Shown here: in pieces, positions 25,824 through 33,457 of the stretch
How the letters are laid out: every line of letters begins with the position of its first letter
Position numbering within the stretch: the first letter of the stretch is position 1
Origin: an uncultured Verrucomicrobiota bacterium
GTDB lineage: Bacteria > Verrucomicrobiota > Verrucomicrobiia > Verrucomicrobiales > DEV007
Reading direction: 5' to 3'
Length of the DNA stretch: 40,300 nucleotides
Assembly (NCBI GenBank): GCA_902589825.1
Contig: CACIUL010000031.1
Coordinates: 1-40,300 of the forward strand
The notes under the pieces: model-generated
What the model was told of the DNA's origin: nothing
What the model saw: the letters and a program-made list of their open reading frames with translations, nothing else
The model's database searches: none
Translations under genes and position numbers: made by a program

Positions 25824-27614
25824 ATGGAACAAATTTTCGTATGTATCCTTCTGGTTGCCGTTTTCATGGCGTTCGTGAAGGAGTGGTTTCCCCCGGACCT
25901 AGTTGCCATGGGTGCTTTTGTGCTGCTGATGATCAGCGGCATCCTCCCGGTCGAAAAAGCGTTGATGGTATTTGCCAACCCGGCCCCTATTATCATTGCA
26001 TGCATGTTCATCCTGAGTGCGGCTCTTGAGCGAACCGGGACCATCGATGCGCTTGGAGGATGGTTTGAAAAAGTCGCGGGCAAGAAGGAGTTGAGGGTGC
26101 TGATGGTATTGATGCTTGTGGTTGCCGTGATGTCAGCCTTTGTCAACAATACGCCGGTGGTGGTGGTGTTTCTGCCGATTGTGCTGGCCCTTGCTCGTAA
26201 GCACAACCTGATTGCCTCACGGCTTCTTATTCCGCTCTCCTATGCGGCTATTGTCGGTGGTACCTGTACGATCATTGGGACGTCGACCAACCTGATTGCT
26301 GCCGGCATCGCTGAGGAGACGGCTGATCCGCGCCTGCAGGAATTCGGGATGTTTGAGATGGCAAGGCTGGGATTGATCTTTGTTGCGATTACCTTTGTCT
26401 ACATGCTGGTGGTGGGAAGGAGATTGCTGCCCGAGCGGGTGACCTTGTCGACCCTGTTTGAAGCGGAGGAGGGAAAGGAGTTCCTCACTGTGGCCGTAAT
26501 CAGTGAAGGGTCACCACTTGTCGGGAAAAAAATAGCAGAGACGCGCCTGTCCAAGATCAGGGAATTTCGAATCATTGAAGTAACCCGCGCGACAGAGAGG
26601 CTCGAGATGCCCCTGAATGAAGTGGTTTTCCTGGCCGGTGACCAATTGCTCGTGAAAAGCCGGGTGGAAGGGGTGATTGATGCAGGCGAAACGGCGGGTC
26701 TCAAGATTGGCGGTGACGGGGAGCTGGGCCTTGAGAGCCTGCGCACGGATTCCGCGGTGCTTATGGAGGGCATTATTGGACCCGGTTCTTCTTTACTGGG
26801 GCAATCCCTCAAGGCATTGAATTTCAGGCAGCGCTTTGGCGTGCTGATCCTCGCAGTGCATCGTCGGGGTGAGAACCTGCGTGAGAGGTTTGAGGACGTA
26901 AAGCTGGCATTTGGGGACACGCTTTTGGTTGAGGGGTCCGTGGAGCGCATGAACAAACTTTTTCAGGAGAGGGACTTTATCAACCTTTCCCGTCCCAAGG
27001 GAAGGCCGGTGAGGCGTTCAAAGGTACCCTTTGCCATTGGCGCCATTGCCCTGTTCATGATATTGGGTGCCTTCAAGGTGGCTCCGTTGATTGTGTTGGC
27101 ACTGGCCGCAGTGCTGCTGACAATGTTTACCCGCTGTATTGAGCCTAATGAGGCTTATGGGGCGGTGCAGTGGAAGGTGATCTTCATGATATTCGGGATG
27201 CTCGGCATGGGGATGGCCCTTGAGAGTACCGGGGTGGTGGCATCCCTTTCCAACTGGGTAAAGGATGGTGTTGCCGGAGGTTATGGTCCATTGGTGATGA
27301 TATCCGTGATTTACCTGCTTGCGGCGGTGCTTACCGAACTGGTCAGCAATAATGCGGTTGCAGCGTTACTTACTCCTGTTGCCATCGGCGTTGCCGGTGC
27401 ATTGGGATCGCATATTGACCCCCGTCCGTTTGTCATTGCGGTGATGTTTGGAGCAAGTGCCAGCTTTTCCACTCCGATCGGATACCAGACCAATACTTAT
27501 GTATACGGCGCAGGAGGCTACAGGTTCAGTGATTTTGCCCGGGTTGGCATTCCTCTGGCTGTTCTTCTGTGGATCGTTGCCAGCTTGCTTATCCCCTTGA
27601 TTTGGAAAGTGTAG
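25824..27614 (+). CDS. SLC13-type permease with two RCK_C (TrkA-C) domains
   Basis: 596 residues: an N-terminal membrane half (about 1-200), two cytoplasmic RCK_C domains (about 212-290, with LVGKKIAETRLSK; about 310-385, with LLGQSLKALNFRQRFGVLILAVHR), then a C-terminal membrane half (about 405-596). The two pseudo-symmetric Na/substrate motifs of the DASS/SLC13 family are visible: FVNNTPVVV in the first half and LVSNNAVAALLTP in the second. It probably imports an anion such as sulfate, a dicarboxylate or another acid with Na+, gated by the RCK_C domains. Sulfate would fit the nearby sulfatases but this is only inference. AGGAAAGAG at 25808-25816, 7 bases before ATG, is the best Shine-Dalgarno of the window. 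Confidence 0.9.
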   Translation: MEQIFVCILLVAVFMAFVKEWFPPDLVAMGAFVLLMISGILPVEKALMVFANPAPIIIACMFILSAALERTGTIDALGGWFEKVAGKKELRVLMVLMLVVAVMSAFVNNTPVVVVFLPIVLALARKHNLIASRLLIPLSYAAIVGGTCTIIGTSTNLIAAGIAEETADPRLQEFGMFEMARLGLIFVAITFVYMLVVGRRLLPERVTLSTLFEAEEGKEFLTVAVISEGSPLVGKKIAETRLSKIREFRIIEVTRATERLEMPLNEVVFLAGDQLLVKSRVEGVIDAGETAGLKIGGDGELGLESLRTDSAVLMEGIIGPGSSLLGQSLKALNFRQRFGVLILAVHRRGENLRERFEDVKLAFGDTLLVEGSVERMNKLFQERDFINLSRPKGRPVRRSKVPFAIGAIALFMILGAFKVAPLIVLALAAVLLTMFTRCIEPNEAYGAVQWKVIFMIFGMLGMGMALESTGVVASLSNWVKDGVAGGYGPLVMISVIYLLAAVLTELVSNNAVAALLTPVAIGVAGALGSHIDPRPFVIAVMFGASASFSTPIGYQTNTYVYGAGGYRFSDFARVGIPLAVLLWIVASLLIPLIWKV

Positions 27615-27803
27615 GCTGGCTTTTTACTTTTGCATCCGGCAGGCAATTTGGGTGTCAATTTCAGTTGCGATTTGAGGTAATCGGAACTAAAGAATCGCTC
27701 CCGTTTTTCCAATGACCCTGTAACAGTTCAGGCTTTAGGGAGGGCGGCAAACCCTCGATGAATTTTTGGGTTTAAATAAAACGATTTCAACCAGTTATAG
27801 ATA

Positions 27804-28499
27804 ATGGCCAAGAAACCTGCCAAAAAGAAGGCGGCTCCGAAGAAGAAGACGGCTCCGAAGAAGAAGGCAGCTCCGAAGAAGAAGGCAGCGCCGAAGAAGA
27901 AGGTAGCGCCGAAGAAGAAGGTAGCTCCAAAGAAGAAGGTAGCTCCAAAGAAGAAGGCAGCGCCAAAGAAGAAGGCAGCGGAAGCCGTTGAGGAGTTCTT
28001 TCCTCCACTTCCTGTTCGGCCAAAGAACGTGAAATCTAGGAACCTGACGAATTTTGAGAAGCAGCAAAAGCAGAAGCTTTTGAACCTTCGCGATTCACTG
28101 ATGGACGCGATGGTTGGAGTTACCAAGGAAAATATTCGCTCGCATCCCGACGGTGGAGATGCTTCCGGTTTCGGGATGCATCAGGCAGATGCCGGCAGTG
28201 ATGCCTATGATCGTGATTTCGCCTTGAATCTCTTGTCCCAGGAGCAGGATGCGCTGCACGAAATTGAGGAGGCTCTTAAGCGCCTGGACTACCTGACCTA
28301 TGGCGTATGTGAAATGTCGGGGAAAAAGATTCCTCATCCCCGACTGGAAGCGATCCCTTTTGCCCGTTATACAGTGGAGTGTCAGGCAAGAATTGAACGT
28401 GAATCCGGTGGCAGGGGAGGAAGAAGACCTGCCGCTCAAGCATTTACGGGCTTTTTTGATGAAAGATCAGGGCTTGAATCCGCAGCGGATAACGATTAG
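27804..28499 (+). CDS. TraR/DksA-type zinc-finger-like protein with lysine-rich histone-H1-like tail
   Basis: 231 residues. Residues 1-60 are a KKK-A-A-P repeat tail, strongly basic. Then a DksA/TraR-like region: a coiled coil (about 85-165, with the acidic DAGSDAYDRDFA part that in DksA enters the RNA polymerase secondary channel) and a C-terminal zinc-finger remnant YGVCEMSGKKIPHPRLEAIP...YTVEC. Only two of the four Cys are kept (C-x-x-S and T-x-x-C). Probable role: a regulator binding RNA polymerase, perhaps also binding nucleic acid through the tail; 'DnaK suppressor' style names are common. ATG at 27804 without Shine-Dalgarno. It lies just upstream of rpmG and rpsR on the same strand, perhaps cotranscribed, which would suit growth-rate control. 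Confidence 0.88.
   Translation: MAKKPAKKKAAPKKKTAPKKKAAPKKKAAPKKKVAPKKKVAPKKKVAPKKKAAPKKKAAEAVEEFFPPLPVRPKNVKSRNLTNFEKQQKQKLLNLRDSLMDAMVGVTKENIRSHPDGGDASGFGMHQADAGSDAYDRDFALNLLSQEQDALHEIEEALKRLDYLTYGVCEMSGKKIPHPRLEAIPFARYTVECQARIERESGGRGGRRPAAQAFTGFFDERSGLESAADND
27822..27983 (+). repeat. 18-bp tandem repeat encoding nine KKK-x-A-P units
   Basis: Nine consecutive units of 18 bases (6 codons; AAGAAGAAGG-type) encode KKKAAP, with the fourth residue varying A, T or V and the last unit ending KKKAAE. Some copies are identical, others differ by a few bases. The array is in frame and changes length without breaking the gene, so length variation between strains is likely. Confidence 0.95.
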
Positions 28500-28532
28500 A
28501 GTCCCGACCCCTTAGCACGATTAATAGAAAAG

Positions 28533-28706
28533 ATGGCACGCGATACGATCATACTTGAATGCACGGAAGCCCGTGAAGCGGGCAGTCCGCCGTCACGATA
28601 TGTGACTACCCGTAACAAGAAAAGTCTCAGGACACCCGGTCGACTTGAGAAGGTGAAATACAATCCTTTCCTTAAGCGGCGCACACTCCATAGGGAGTTG
28701 CGATAG
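28533..28706 (+). CDS. rpmG: 50S ribosomal protein L33
   Basis: 57 residues beginning [10 protein letters not shown], with [10 protein letters not shown] and [17 protein letters not shown], the diagnostic L33 core. It has one Cys only, so it is the zinc-free type. L33 is a small protein of the large subunit near the E site. The gene is 33 bases after the DksA-like gene and 30 bases before rpsR, a common L33-S18 pairing. It is below the usual ORF size cut-off. ATG without visible Shine-Dalgarno. Confidence 0.93.
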   Translation: MARDTIILECTEAREAGSPPSRYVTTRNKKSLRTPGRLEKVKYNPFLKRRTLHRELR

Positions 28707-28736
28707 GCTCTAGACCTGGAAAAAATTTAAGATTCG

Positions 28737-28976
28737 ATGGAACCGAAGACAGAACAAAGAGCTTACAACCTGCGTCGTGCCAACCGCAAGATGCCAAGGC
28801 GTCGTCTTGATATACAGGTTGAGCAGATCGATTACAAGAATCCGGAAGTGTTGACACTATTCACCACTGATACGGGAAAGATCCTGCCGCGAAGGGTGAC
28901 TGGTGTTTCTGCCAAGATCCACCGCAAGATCACGCGGGAAATCAAGCGATCACGCGCGGTAAACCTGTTGAAATAG
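28737..28976 (+). CDS. rpsR: 30S ribosomal protein S18
   Basis: 79 residues, with the S18 core IDYKNPEVLTLFTTDTGKILP followed by RRVTGVSAKIHRKITREIKRSRAVNLL. S18 binds 16S rRNA beside S6 in the platform of the small subunit. In many bacteria rpsR lies with rpsF and ssb; here it stands with rpmG. The gene begins with ATG 30 bases after rpmG. Its stop codon TAG lies in the loop of a terminator-like hairpin. Confidence 0.96.
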   Translation: MEPKTEQRAYNLRRANRKMPRRRLDIQVEQIDYKNPEVLTLFTTDTGKILPRRVTGVSAKIHRKITREIKRSRAVNLLK

Positions 28977-28984
28977 ACAACAGG
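28964..28984. terminator. Hairpin at the stop codon of rpsR
   Basis: CCTGTTG (28964-28970) and CAACAGG (28978-28984) form a perfect 7-bp stem with loop AAATAGA, which contains the rpsR stop TAG. AGTTCTTAG follows, a weak T-rich tail. It is placed to end the DksA-like/rpmG/rpsR transcript, and may act on the convergent permease transcript too. Confidence 0.6.
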
Positions 28985-29029
28985 AGTTCTTAGTCAAGTC
29001 GGACGGGGAGGGCAGGCTTTAATAGCTGT

Positions 29030-30721
29030 TCATACCCTGAAGAGTGCCCCCAGCTTCTTGCCTAGGGCTATACTTGCGCCCATGATGGTGATGGCGAGGA
29101 AGACCATGGACCATGCCCCGAGCGCTGAGGCAAGGAAGTGCCCGTTGCCCAGTGCGCCAAAAAGAGTGTAAATGGCCTTGGTGATTGGGTAGTGCGGCTG
29201 TTGCTGTGCGAGGATCAGTGAATCGGATACCTCGAGCATTGCAAAGGCAAATGCCAGGAGGGCGCCGGCAATAAGGTTGGCGGTGATAAGGGGGATAGTG
29301 ATTCTCTTCAGGGTTCGGAGGGGCGATGCTCCCAGGTTCTGGGCAGCCTCTTCAAGGTCCACGGATGTTTGCTGGAATCCGGCGACAGCTGAACGCACAA
29401 CGTATGGCAGTCTGCGCACGGCATAGGCTATTACCAGGATTAGGGTTGGGTTGCCGTTCGGCAGGAGAAAGTGGAAGGGCTGTCCTTCCCGGGTCATTGC
29501 CAGGTAACCGAATGCCAAAACCAGTCCAGGAACTGCCAGGGGGAGCATGGAGAGGGCGTCAAGCAGACCTCGACCAGGGATCCGGGTGCGCACAATGACG
29601 TAGGCAATTGCAATGCCAAGCACTATGTCAAGCAGTGTTGAGATTGATGCGTATTTGAGGCTGTTGGCAATCGAGGGGACAGTCAACTCATGCCCAAGGG
29701 CATCAGAGTAATGTGCCAAGGTGAAGGACTGGGGAAGTATTGAGTGATACCAGTCTGTGGCAAAGGACATCAGGATAACCCCGATGTGAGGAAAGATGGC
29801 GAGACTGATGATGCAGGCAAAGAAACCGGAACATAGAATGCCTATAAGGGGCGGCGCTTTACGCTGTTTTGTCGAGATCGCCGCCCTGCCTGTCATGGTG
29901 AAGGTATTGCGCCCGAAGAAGTGCTTGCCCACAATATACAACAAAACTGAAAAGAACAGCATTACCGCAACAAGGGCGTAAGGCATTGGGTTTCCGCTGA
30001 TATCCTTGATTCCGTTGAATATCTGTACGGATGTCACTCTCTGGTAGTCAAATATCAGTGGAACCCCGAGCTCGGTGAATGACCAGATGAATACAATGGT
30101 TGCGCCCGCAAAAATTCCGGGCATGGCCAGGGGCAGGGTAATTTTTCGGAAGCGTCGCCACGGGCCTGCCCCGAGGTTTTGCGCGGATTCCTCCATTGCG
30201 GGGTCAAGATTTGCCAGTGCCGCTGTTACATTAAGGTAAAGAATGGGGTAAAGGTGTAGGGCATTCATGATGACAATGCCCCAAAAACGGCCTTCCCCGA
30301 GCCAGTCGGGCGGTGTGGACATGTCCACGAGCCCGGCCTTTGATAGCAGGATATTCAATGCGCCTTCCTGTCCCAGGATTTGCTTGATGCCTATGGCGCC
30401 AACGAATGGAGGCAGTATAAGGGGAACCAGGACAAGCGAGCTAAGCAGTGTTTTCCCCGGGAAAATATACCGGTCCGAGATCAGCGCGAGCGGCATTGCG
30501 ATCAGCAGTGCTGCCAGTGTGCTGCAAGTGGCGATGAGAAACGCGTTGGTGAGTCCCTCAATATAGATAGGATCAACAAAGATGTGGTGGACGAAATCAA
30601 GGGTGAATCGGCCGTCAACGACAAAGGCTTCCTCAACCGTTGTTGCTATAGGCCATAGGAAGAACAGCCCGAAGAATGCTGCGGTAACAAGAAAAACAAG
30701 ATAGGCAATTGGCTTACTCAT
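29030..30721 (-). CDS. ABC transporter permease, ferric-iron type, two fused modules
   Basis: 563 residues with about 12 membrane segments in two MetI-like halves. Each half has the EAA loop that contacts the ATPase: EESAQNLGAGPWRRFRKITLPL (about 175-196) and EEAAQNLGASPLRTLKRITIPL (about 455-476). This fused layout is that of FbpB/SfuB-type iron(III) permeases. It forms the membrane channel for the binding protein and ATPase encoded just upstream. The ATG at 30721 overlaps the stop of the binding-protein gene by 4 bases (TCAT on the plus strand), so they are translationally coupled. Substrate Fe3+ is inferred from family; related systems can take other ligands. Confidence 0.9.
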   Translation of the reverse strand: MSKPIAYLVFLVTAAFFGLFFLWPIATTVEEAFVVDGRFTLDFVHHIFVDPIYIEGLTNAFLIATCSTLAALLIAMPLALISDRYIFPGKTLLSSLVLVPLILPPFVGAIGIKQILGQEGALNILLSKAGLVDMSTPPDWLGEGRFWGIVIMNALHLYPILYLNVTAALANLDPAMEESAQNLGAGPWRRFRKITLPLAMPGIFAGATIVFIWSFTELGVPLIFDYQRVTSVQIFNGIKDISGNPMPYALVAVMLFFSVLLYIVGKHFFGRNTFTMTGRAAISTKQRKAPPLIGILCSGFFACIISLAIFPHIGVILMSFATDWYHSILPQSFTLAHYSDALGHELTVPSIANSLKYASISTLLDIVLGIAIAYVIVRTRIPGRGLLDALSMLPLAVPGLVLAFGYLAMTREGQPFHFLLPNGNPTLILVIAYAVRRLPYVVRSAVAGFQQTSVDLEEAAQNLGASPLRTLKRITIPLITANLIAGALLAFAFAMLEVSDSLILAQQQPHYPITKAIYTLFGALGNGHFLASALGAWSMVFLAITIMGASIALGKKLGALFRV

Positions 30722-32343
30722 TGTGAGTTTTCGCTCTTGGCAAGCTTAATGACCGTTTGATATTGTTCACGAAATGATGCAGCCAGTTCCTTGGCTAACC
30801 GGGCTTTGGCCAGACTGTCTTTTCCGCTGAGTATTTTCCCGGTTTTCCCGCCTTTGTGACACTCCATGTAGGTGATTCGTGCATCGATTTGGTTAAATGC
30901 GGCAGATGCCTTTTCGGGAAAGCCTGAATTGATGAGCGCCTGCCATGCGGCTTGCAGTTCGTCGTGGGTGTCTATGCACATGACGCGAACGATAAATCGC
31001 AGCGGGTTAAAGTGTGAACCGGTCCATTCTGCCACATATTCAAAGCCCTCGTTTTCACTGAAAGGAAGAACTTCAGGGTCAGATTGGTGTTCCCTGTTTT
31101 TTTGTCCGTAGAGGTCCTTGCGAATGGGGAGTCTTCTCAGGGCTTTCTTGGCGGGGCCTCCCGGGCTACCGGGACGGTAAGCCCATATTTTCTGGCCGGC
31201 TGTGGAAATGACAAAATCAATGAACGCTTTGGCTAATGATGGGTTGGGGGCTCCCCTTAAAAGCGCGATGGGGTCGACACTGAAGGAAGAGCCGCCCATC
31301 GGGGTGAGGTAATGGATTCTTGAACCGTGGCCTTTTTGAGTGGTGATCTCATTGTAGGTCCTGCCAAAGAAGTCAATGCACATGCCTGCTGCGGCATTAC
31401 CCTGGGCGACGTCAAAAGGAATTTTGGTGGCCGAGTCGGTAAAATACCTGGCGTTTGCCCCGATACGACGGATTAACATTAATCCCTGTTCCCAGCCGGC
31501 GGAGAGGGAAGTGTTATCGGCAATGCCGGCGTTTATTTCATTCCTGATATACTGCTGGATGAGCATTTCAAGGGCCTTGGTTACCGACCCGCTTTTGGTG
31601 GGGTCGGCAATTGCAATCTTTCGGAAATATTCAGGCTCCCCAAGGTGGCTCCACTGTGAGGGTGTTTTGCTTATGCCCAGGCGCTGGAGCACAAGTGGGT
31701 TGTAACAAATACCGAAGGAGGCAAGGCTGGCTCCCACCCATCGCTTTCGGGTGTCATAGTAGATCTCTCCACTGAATTTGGCCGGGATGATATCTTTTGA
31801 GAACCATTCCGGGTGGCGGTCGAAAATGCCTGAATCAACAAGGTAACCCATTTCAGCAAAGCGCTTAAACGGGTAATCTCCCCCACCGAAAAAAACATCA
31901 ACGCCGCAACTGACACTGGACTTGAGGAACGCGCGTTTAGCTGCTTGCTCAGGAGTGTCACTGTTGCTGGTTTCCGCGATAGTGAGCCGCCTGTTGTCAA
32001 AATTTGCGCCGACTACGGCATTGTTCCAATCCTTTCCAAGCGTATTGCGCCAGTAATTTTCAAAGTTCGCGCGGTATTCACTTTGCAAGTAACGCTCGAG
32101 GTCGGCAGTCCCGGATCCGGGGGTGCGCCAGTCGATGTGGACAGTCTGGTTGCGCGTGAGCTTCATGTGGGTTGCAAAAGCAAGGCCGAACTCATGGCGG
32201 ATACTTTCGTTGTGCGGGGTGATCACGGTAAGGGTGTTGATACCGCTATCACTTGCCGGGATGCCGGTATCAGGCCTTAGGACGAAGGGGGCGGCCAGCG
32301 TGAGTAAAAGGGCAACCCCCAGGGCAATCAGTTTACCGGTCAT
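30718..32343 (-). CDS. ABC transporter substrate-binding protein, ferric-iron type, long
   Basis: 541 residues with an N-terminal signal or anchor segment (about 5-22, no lipobox Cys). It has the layout of periplasmic binding proteins of the Fe3+/AfuA-like group: LTVITPHNESIRHEFGLAFA at the first lobe, DVFFGGGDYPFKRFAEMGYL at the hinge side, and ASFGICYNPLVLQRLG and FVISTAGQKIWAYRPG later. It captures the ligand in the periplasm and hands it to the fused permease. It is about 200 residues longer than FbpA (about 340), with extra residues near the first lobe (about 85-130) and at the C-terminus. The start at 32343 is 5 bases after the ATPase gene. Confidence 0.85.
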   Translation of the reverse strand: MTGKLIALGVALLLTLAAPFVLRPDTGIPASDSGINTLTVITPHNESIRHEFGLAFATHMKLTRNQTVHIDWRTPGSGTADLERYLQSEYRANFENYWRNTLGKDWNNAVVGANFDNRRLTIAETSNSDTPEQAAKRAFLKSSVSCGVDVFFGGGDYPFKRFAEMGYLVDSGIFDRHPEWFSKDIIPAKFSGEIYYDTRKRWVGASLASFGICYNPLVLQRLGISKTPSQWSHLGEPEYFRKIAIADPTKSGSVTKALEMLIQQYIRNEINAGIADNTSLSAGWEQGLMLIRRIGANARYFTDSATKIPFDVAQGNAAAGMCIDFFGRTYNEITTQKGHGSRIHYLTPMGGSSFSVDPIALLRGAPNPSLAKAFIDFVISTAGQKIWAYRPGSPGGPAKKALRRLPIRKDLYGQKNREHQSDPEVLPFSENEGFEYVAEWTGSHFNPLRFIVRVMCIDTHDELQAAWQALINSGFPEKASAAFNQIDARITYMECHKGGKTGKILSGKDSLAKARLAKELAASFREQYQTVIKLAKSENSQ

Positions 32344-32348
32344 TGTTC

Positions 32349-33425
32349 TTAATTACTGATGATGACCACATCATCCTTATCGACTGAGGCATGGCACAGA
32401 CTTTCCCCTGGCTGGTGAAGAGCTTGAGGGTTGAGTTCTGCAATATTGATCATTGAGCCTCCTTCCGCCTTGATGCCGTATTGTGCAATTTCCCCAAGGT
32501 AAGTCAATGAGGCCAGTTGGCCTGTAATGCCATTTACTTCAGGCCGGGATTCTGTAAGCCGGAACGCTTCCGGTCGTATCGAGATGGTGATCGTGTCCCC
32601 GGACCGGGGATGCCAGTCAGGATCCGATGTTCGACCGGTGAACTGACCAAGGGGAGTTTCCACATCGACCTGGCTATCGGTTTTGCAACCCGTTACCGTG
32701 CCGGCAATAAAGTTGGTTTCGCCAATGAATCCTGCCACTGACTTGCTTCTTGGAGAGCAGTAAATTTCCTTTGCGCTACCCACCTGTTCGACAGATCCGC
32801 TGTCAAGTATCGCGATTCGGTCCGCAATGGAAAGCGCTTCTTTTTGGTCATGGGTAACATAAACAGCAGTCAGCCCGGATTCCTTACATATCCGCCTGAT
32901 TTCGCTGCGCATTTCAAGGCGTAGCTTGGCGTCGAGGTTGGATAAGGGCTCATCCAGGAGCAGGCATCTGGGACGAACAATCAGGGCCCTTGCCAGTGCC
33001 GCTCGCTGTTGTTGTCCCCCTGAGAGTTCGTTAATCTTGCGTTCGGAATACCCGGCCATTTTCACCGTGTCCAGTGCTTCCGCAACGAGGTCTTTAATTT
33101 GTGACTTGGGTTTACCTTGTTCCTCAAGTCCAAATGCAACATTCTTTGCTACTGTCATGTGAGGCCACAGTGCGTAGCTTTGAAACATCATGGCTGCGTT
33201 TCGCTTGTGGGGCGGTGTTGATGTGACATCATCAGTGCCGAAGAGGATTTTTCCTTTGTCCGGTGAGTAGAACCCCGCTATATGACGGAGCAGTGTTGTC
33301 TTTCCGCATCCACTGGAGCCAAGTAGAAAGAACAATTCCCCGGCCTTGATGTGGAGTGAGATATTGTTGAGTGCCAGCGTTTTTCCAAAGCTCTTGCTGA
33401 CTTTATCGATAGTGATGGAGACCAT
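32349..33425 (-). CDS. ABC transporter ATP-binding protein, ferric-iron/PotA type
   Basis: 358 residues. Walker A GSSGCGKT (36-43), Q-loop Q82, signature LSGGQQQR (134-141), Walker B LLLDEP with D158-E159, and H-loop H192 (VTHDQKEAL). A TOBE-like C-terminal region (about 240-355, with SIRPEAFRL) follows. This is the FbpC/PotA class of importer ATPases; it energises uptake through the fused permease encoded two genes on. It is 32 bases downstream of the glycosyltransferase gene and 5 bases upstream of the binding protein gene, all on the minus strand. ATG at 33425, no Shine-Dalgarno. Confidence 0.93.
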   Translation of the reverse strand: MVSITIDKVSKSFGKTLALNNISLHIKAGELFFLLGSSGCGKTTLLRHIAGFYSPDKGKILFGTDDVTSTPPHKRNAAMMFQSYALWPHMTVAKNVAFGLEEQGKPKSQIKDLVAEALDTVKMAGYSERKINELSGGQQQRAALARALIVRPRCLLLDEPLSNLDAKLRLEMRSEIRRICKESGLTAVYVTHDQKEALSIADRIAILDSGSVEQVGSAKEIYCSPRSKSVAGFIGETNFIAGTVTGCKTDSQVDVETPLGQFTGRTSDPDWHPRSGDTITISIRPEAFRLTESRPEVNGITGQLASLTYLGEIAQYGIKAEGGSMINIAELNPQALHQPGESLCHASVDKDDVVIISN

Positions 33426-33457
33426 TGGTTAAGCGCTTGGCAGTTTCTCTTTACCTA

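Noticed and set aside
27615-27803. Possible small RNA or riboswitch before the DksA-like gene
   Set aside because: The 189 bases show no conserved riboswitch motif or strong hairpin; only AT-rich promoter-like sequence of low score.
27822-27983. Possible CRISPR-like array
   Set aside because: Repeats are contiguous 18-base units without spacers and are in frame in a gene.
27728-28126. Minus-strand frame with FFFGAAFFFG repeats
   Set aside because: It is only the reverse complement of the KKKAAP-coding array.
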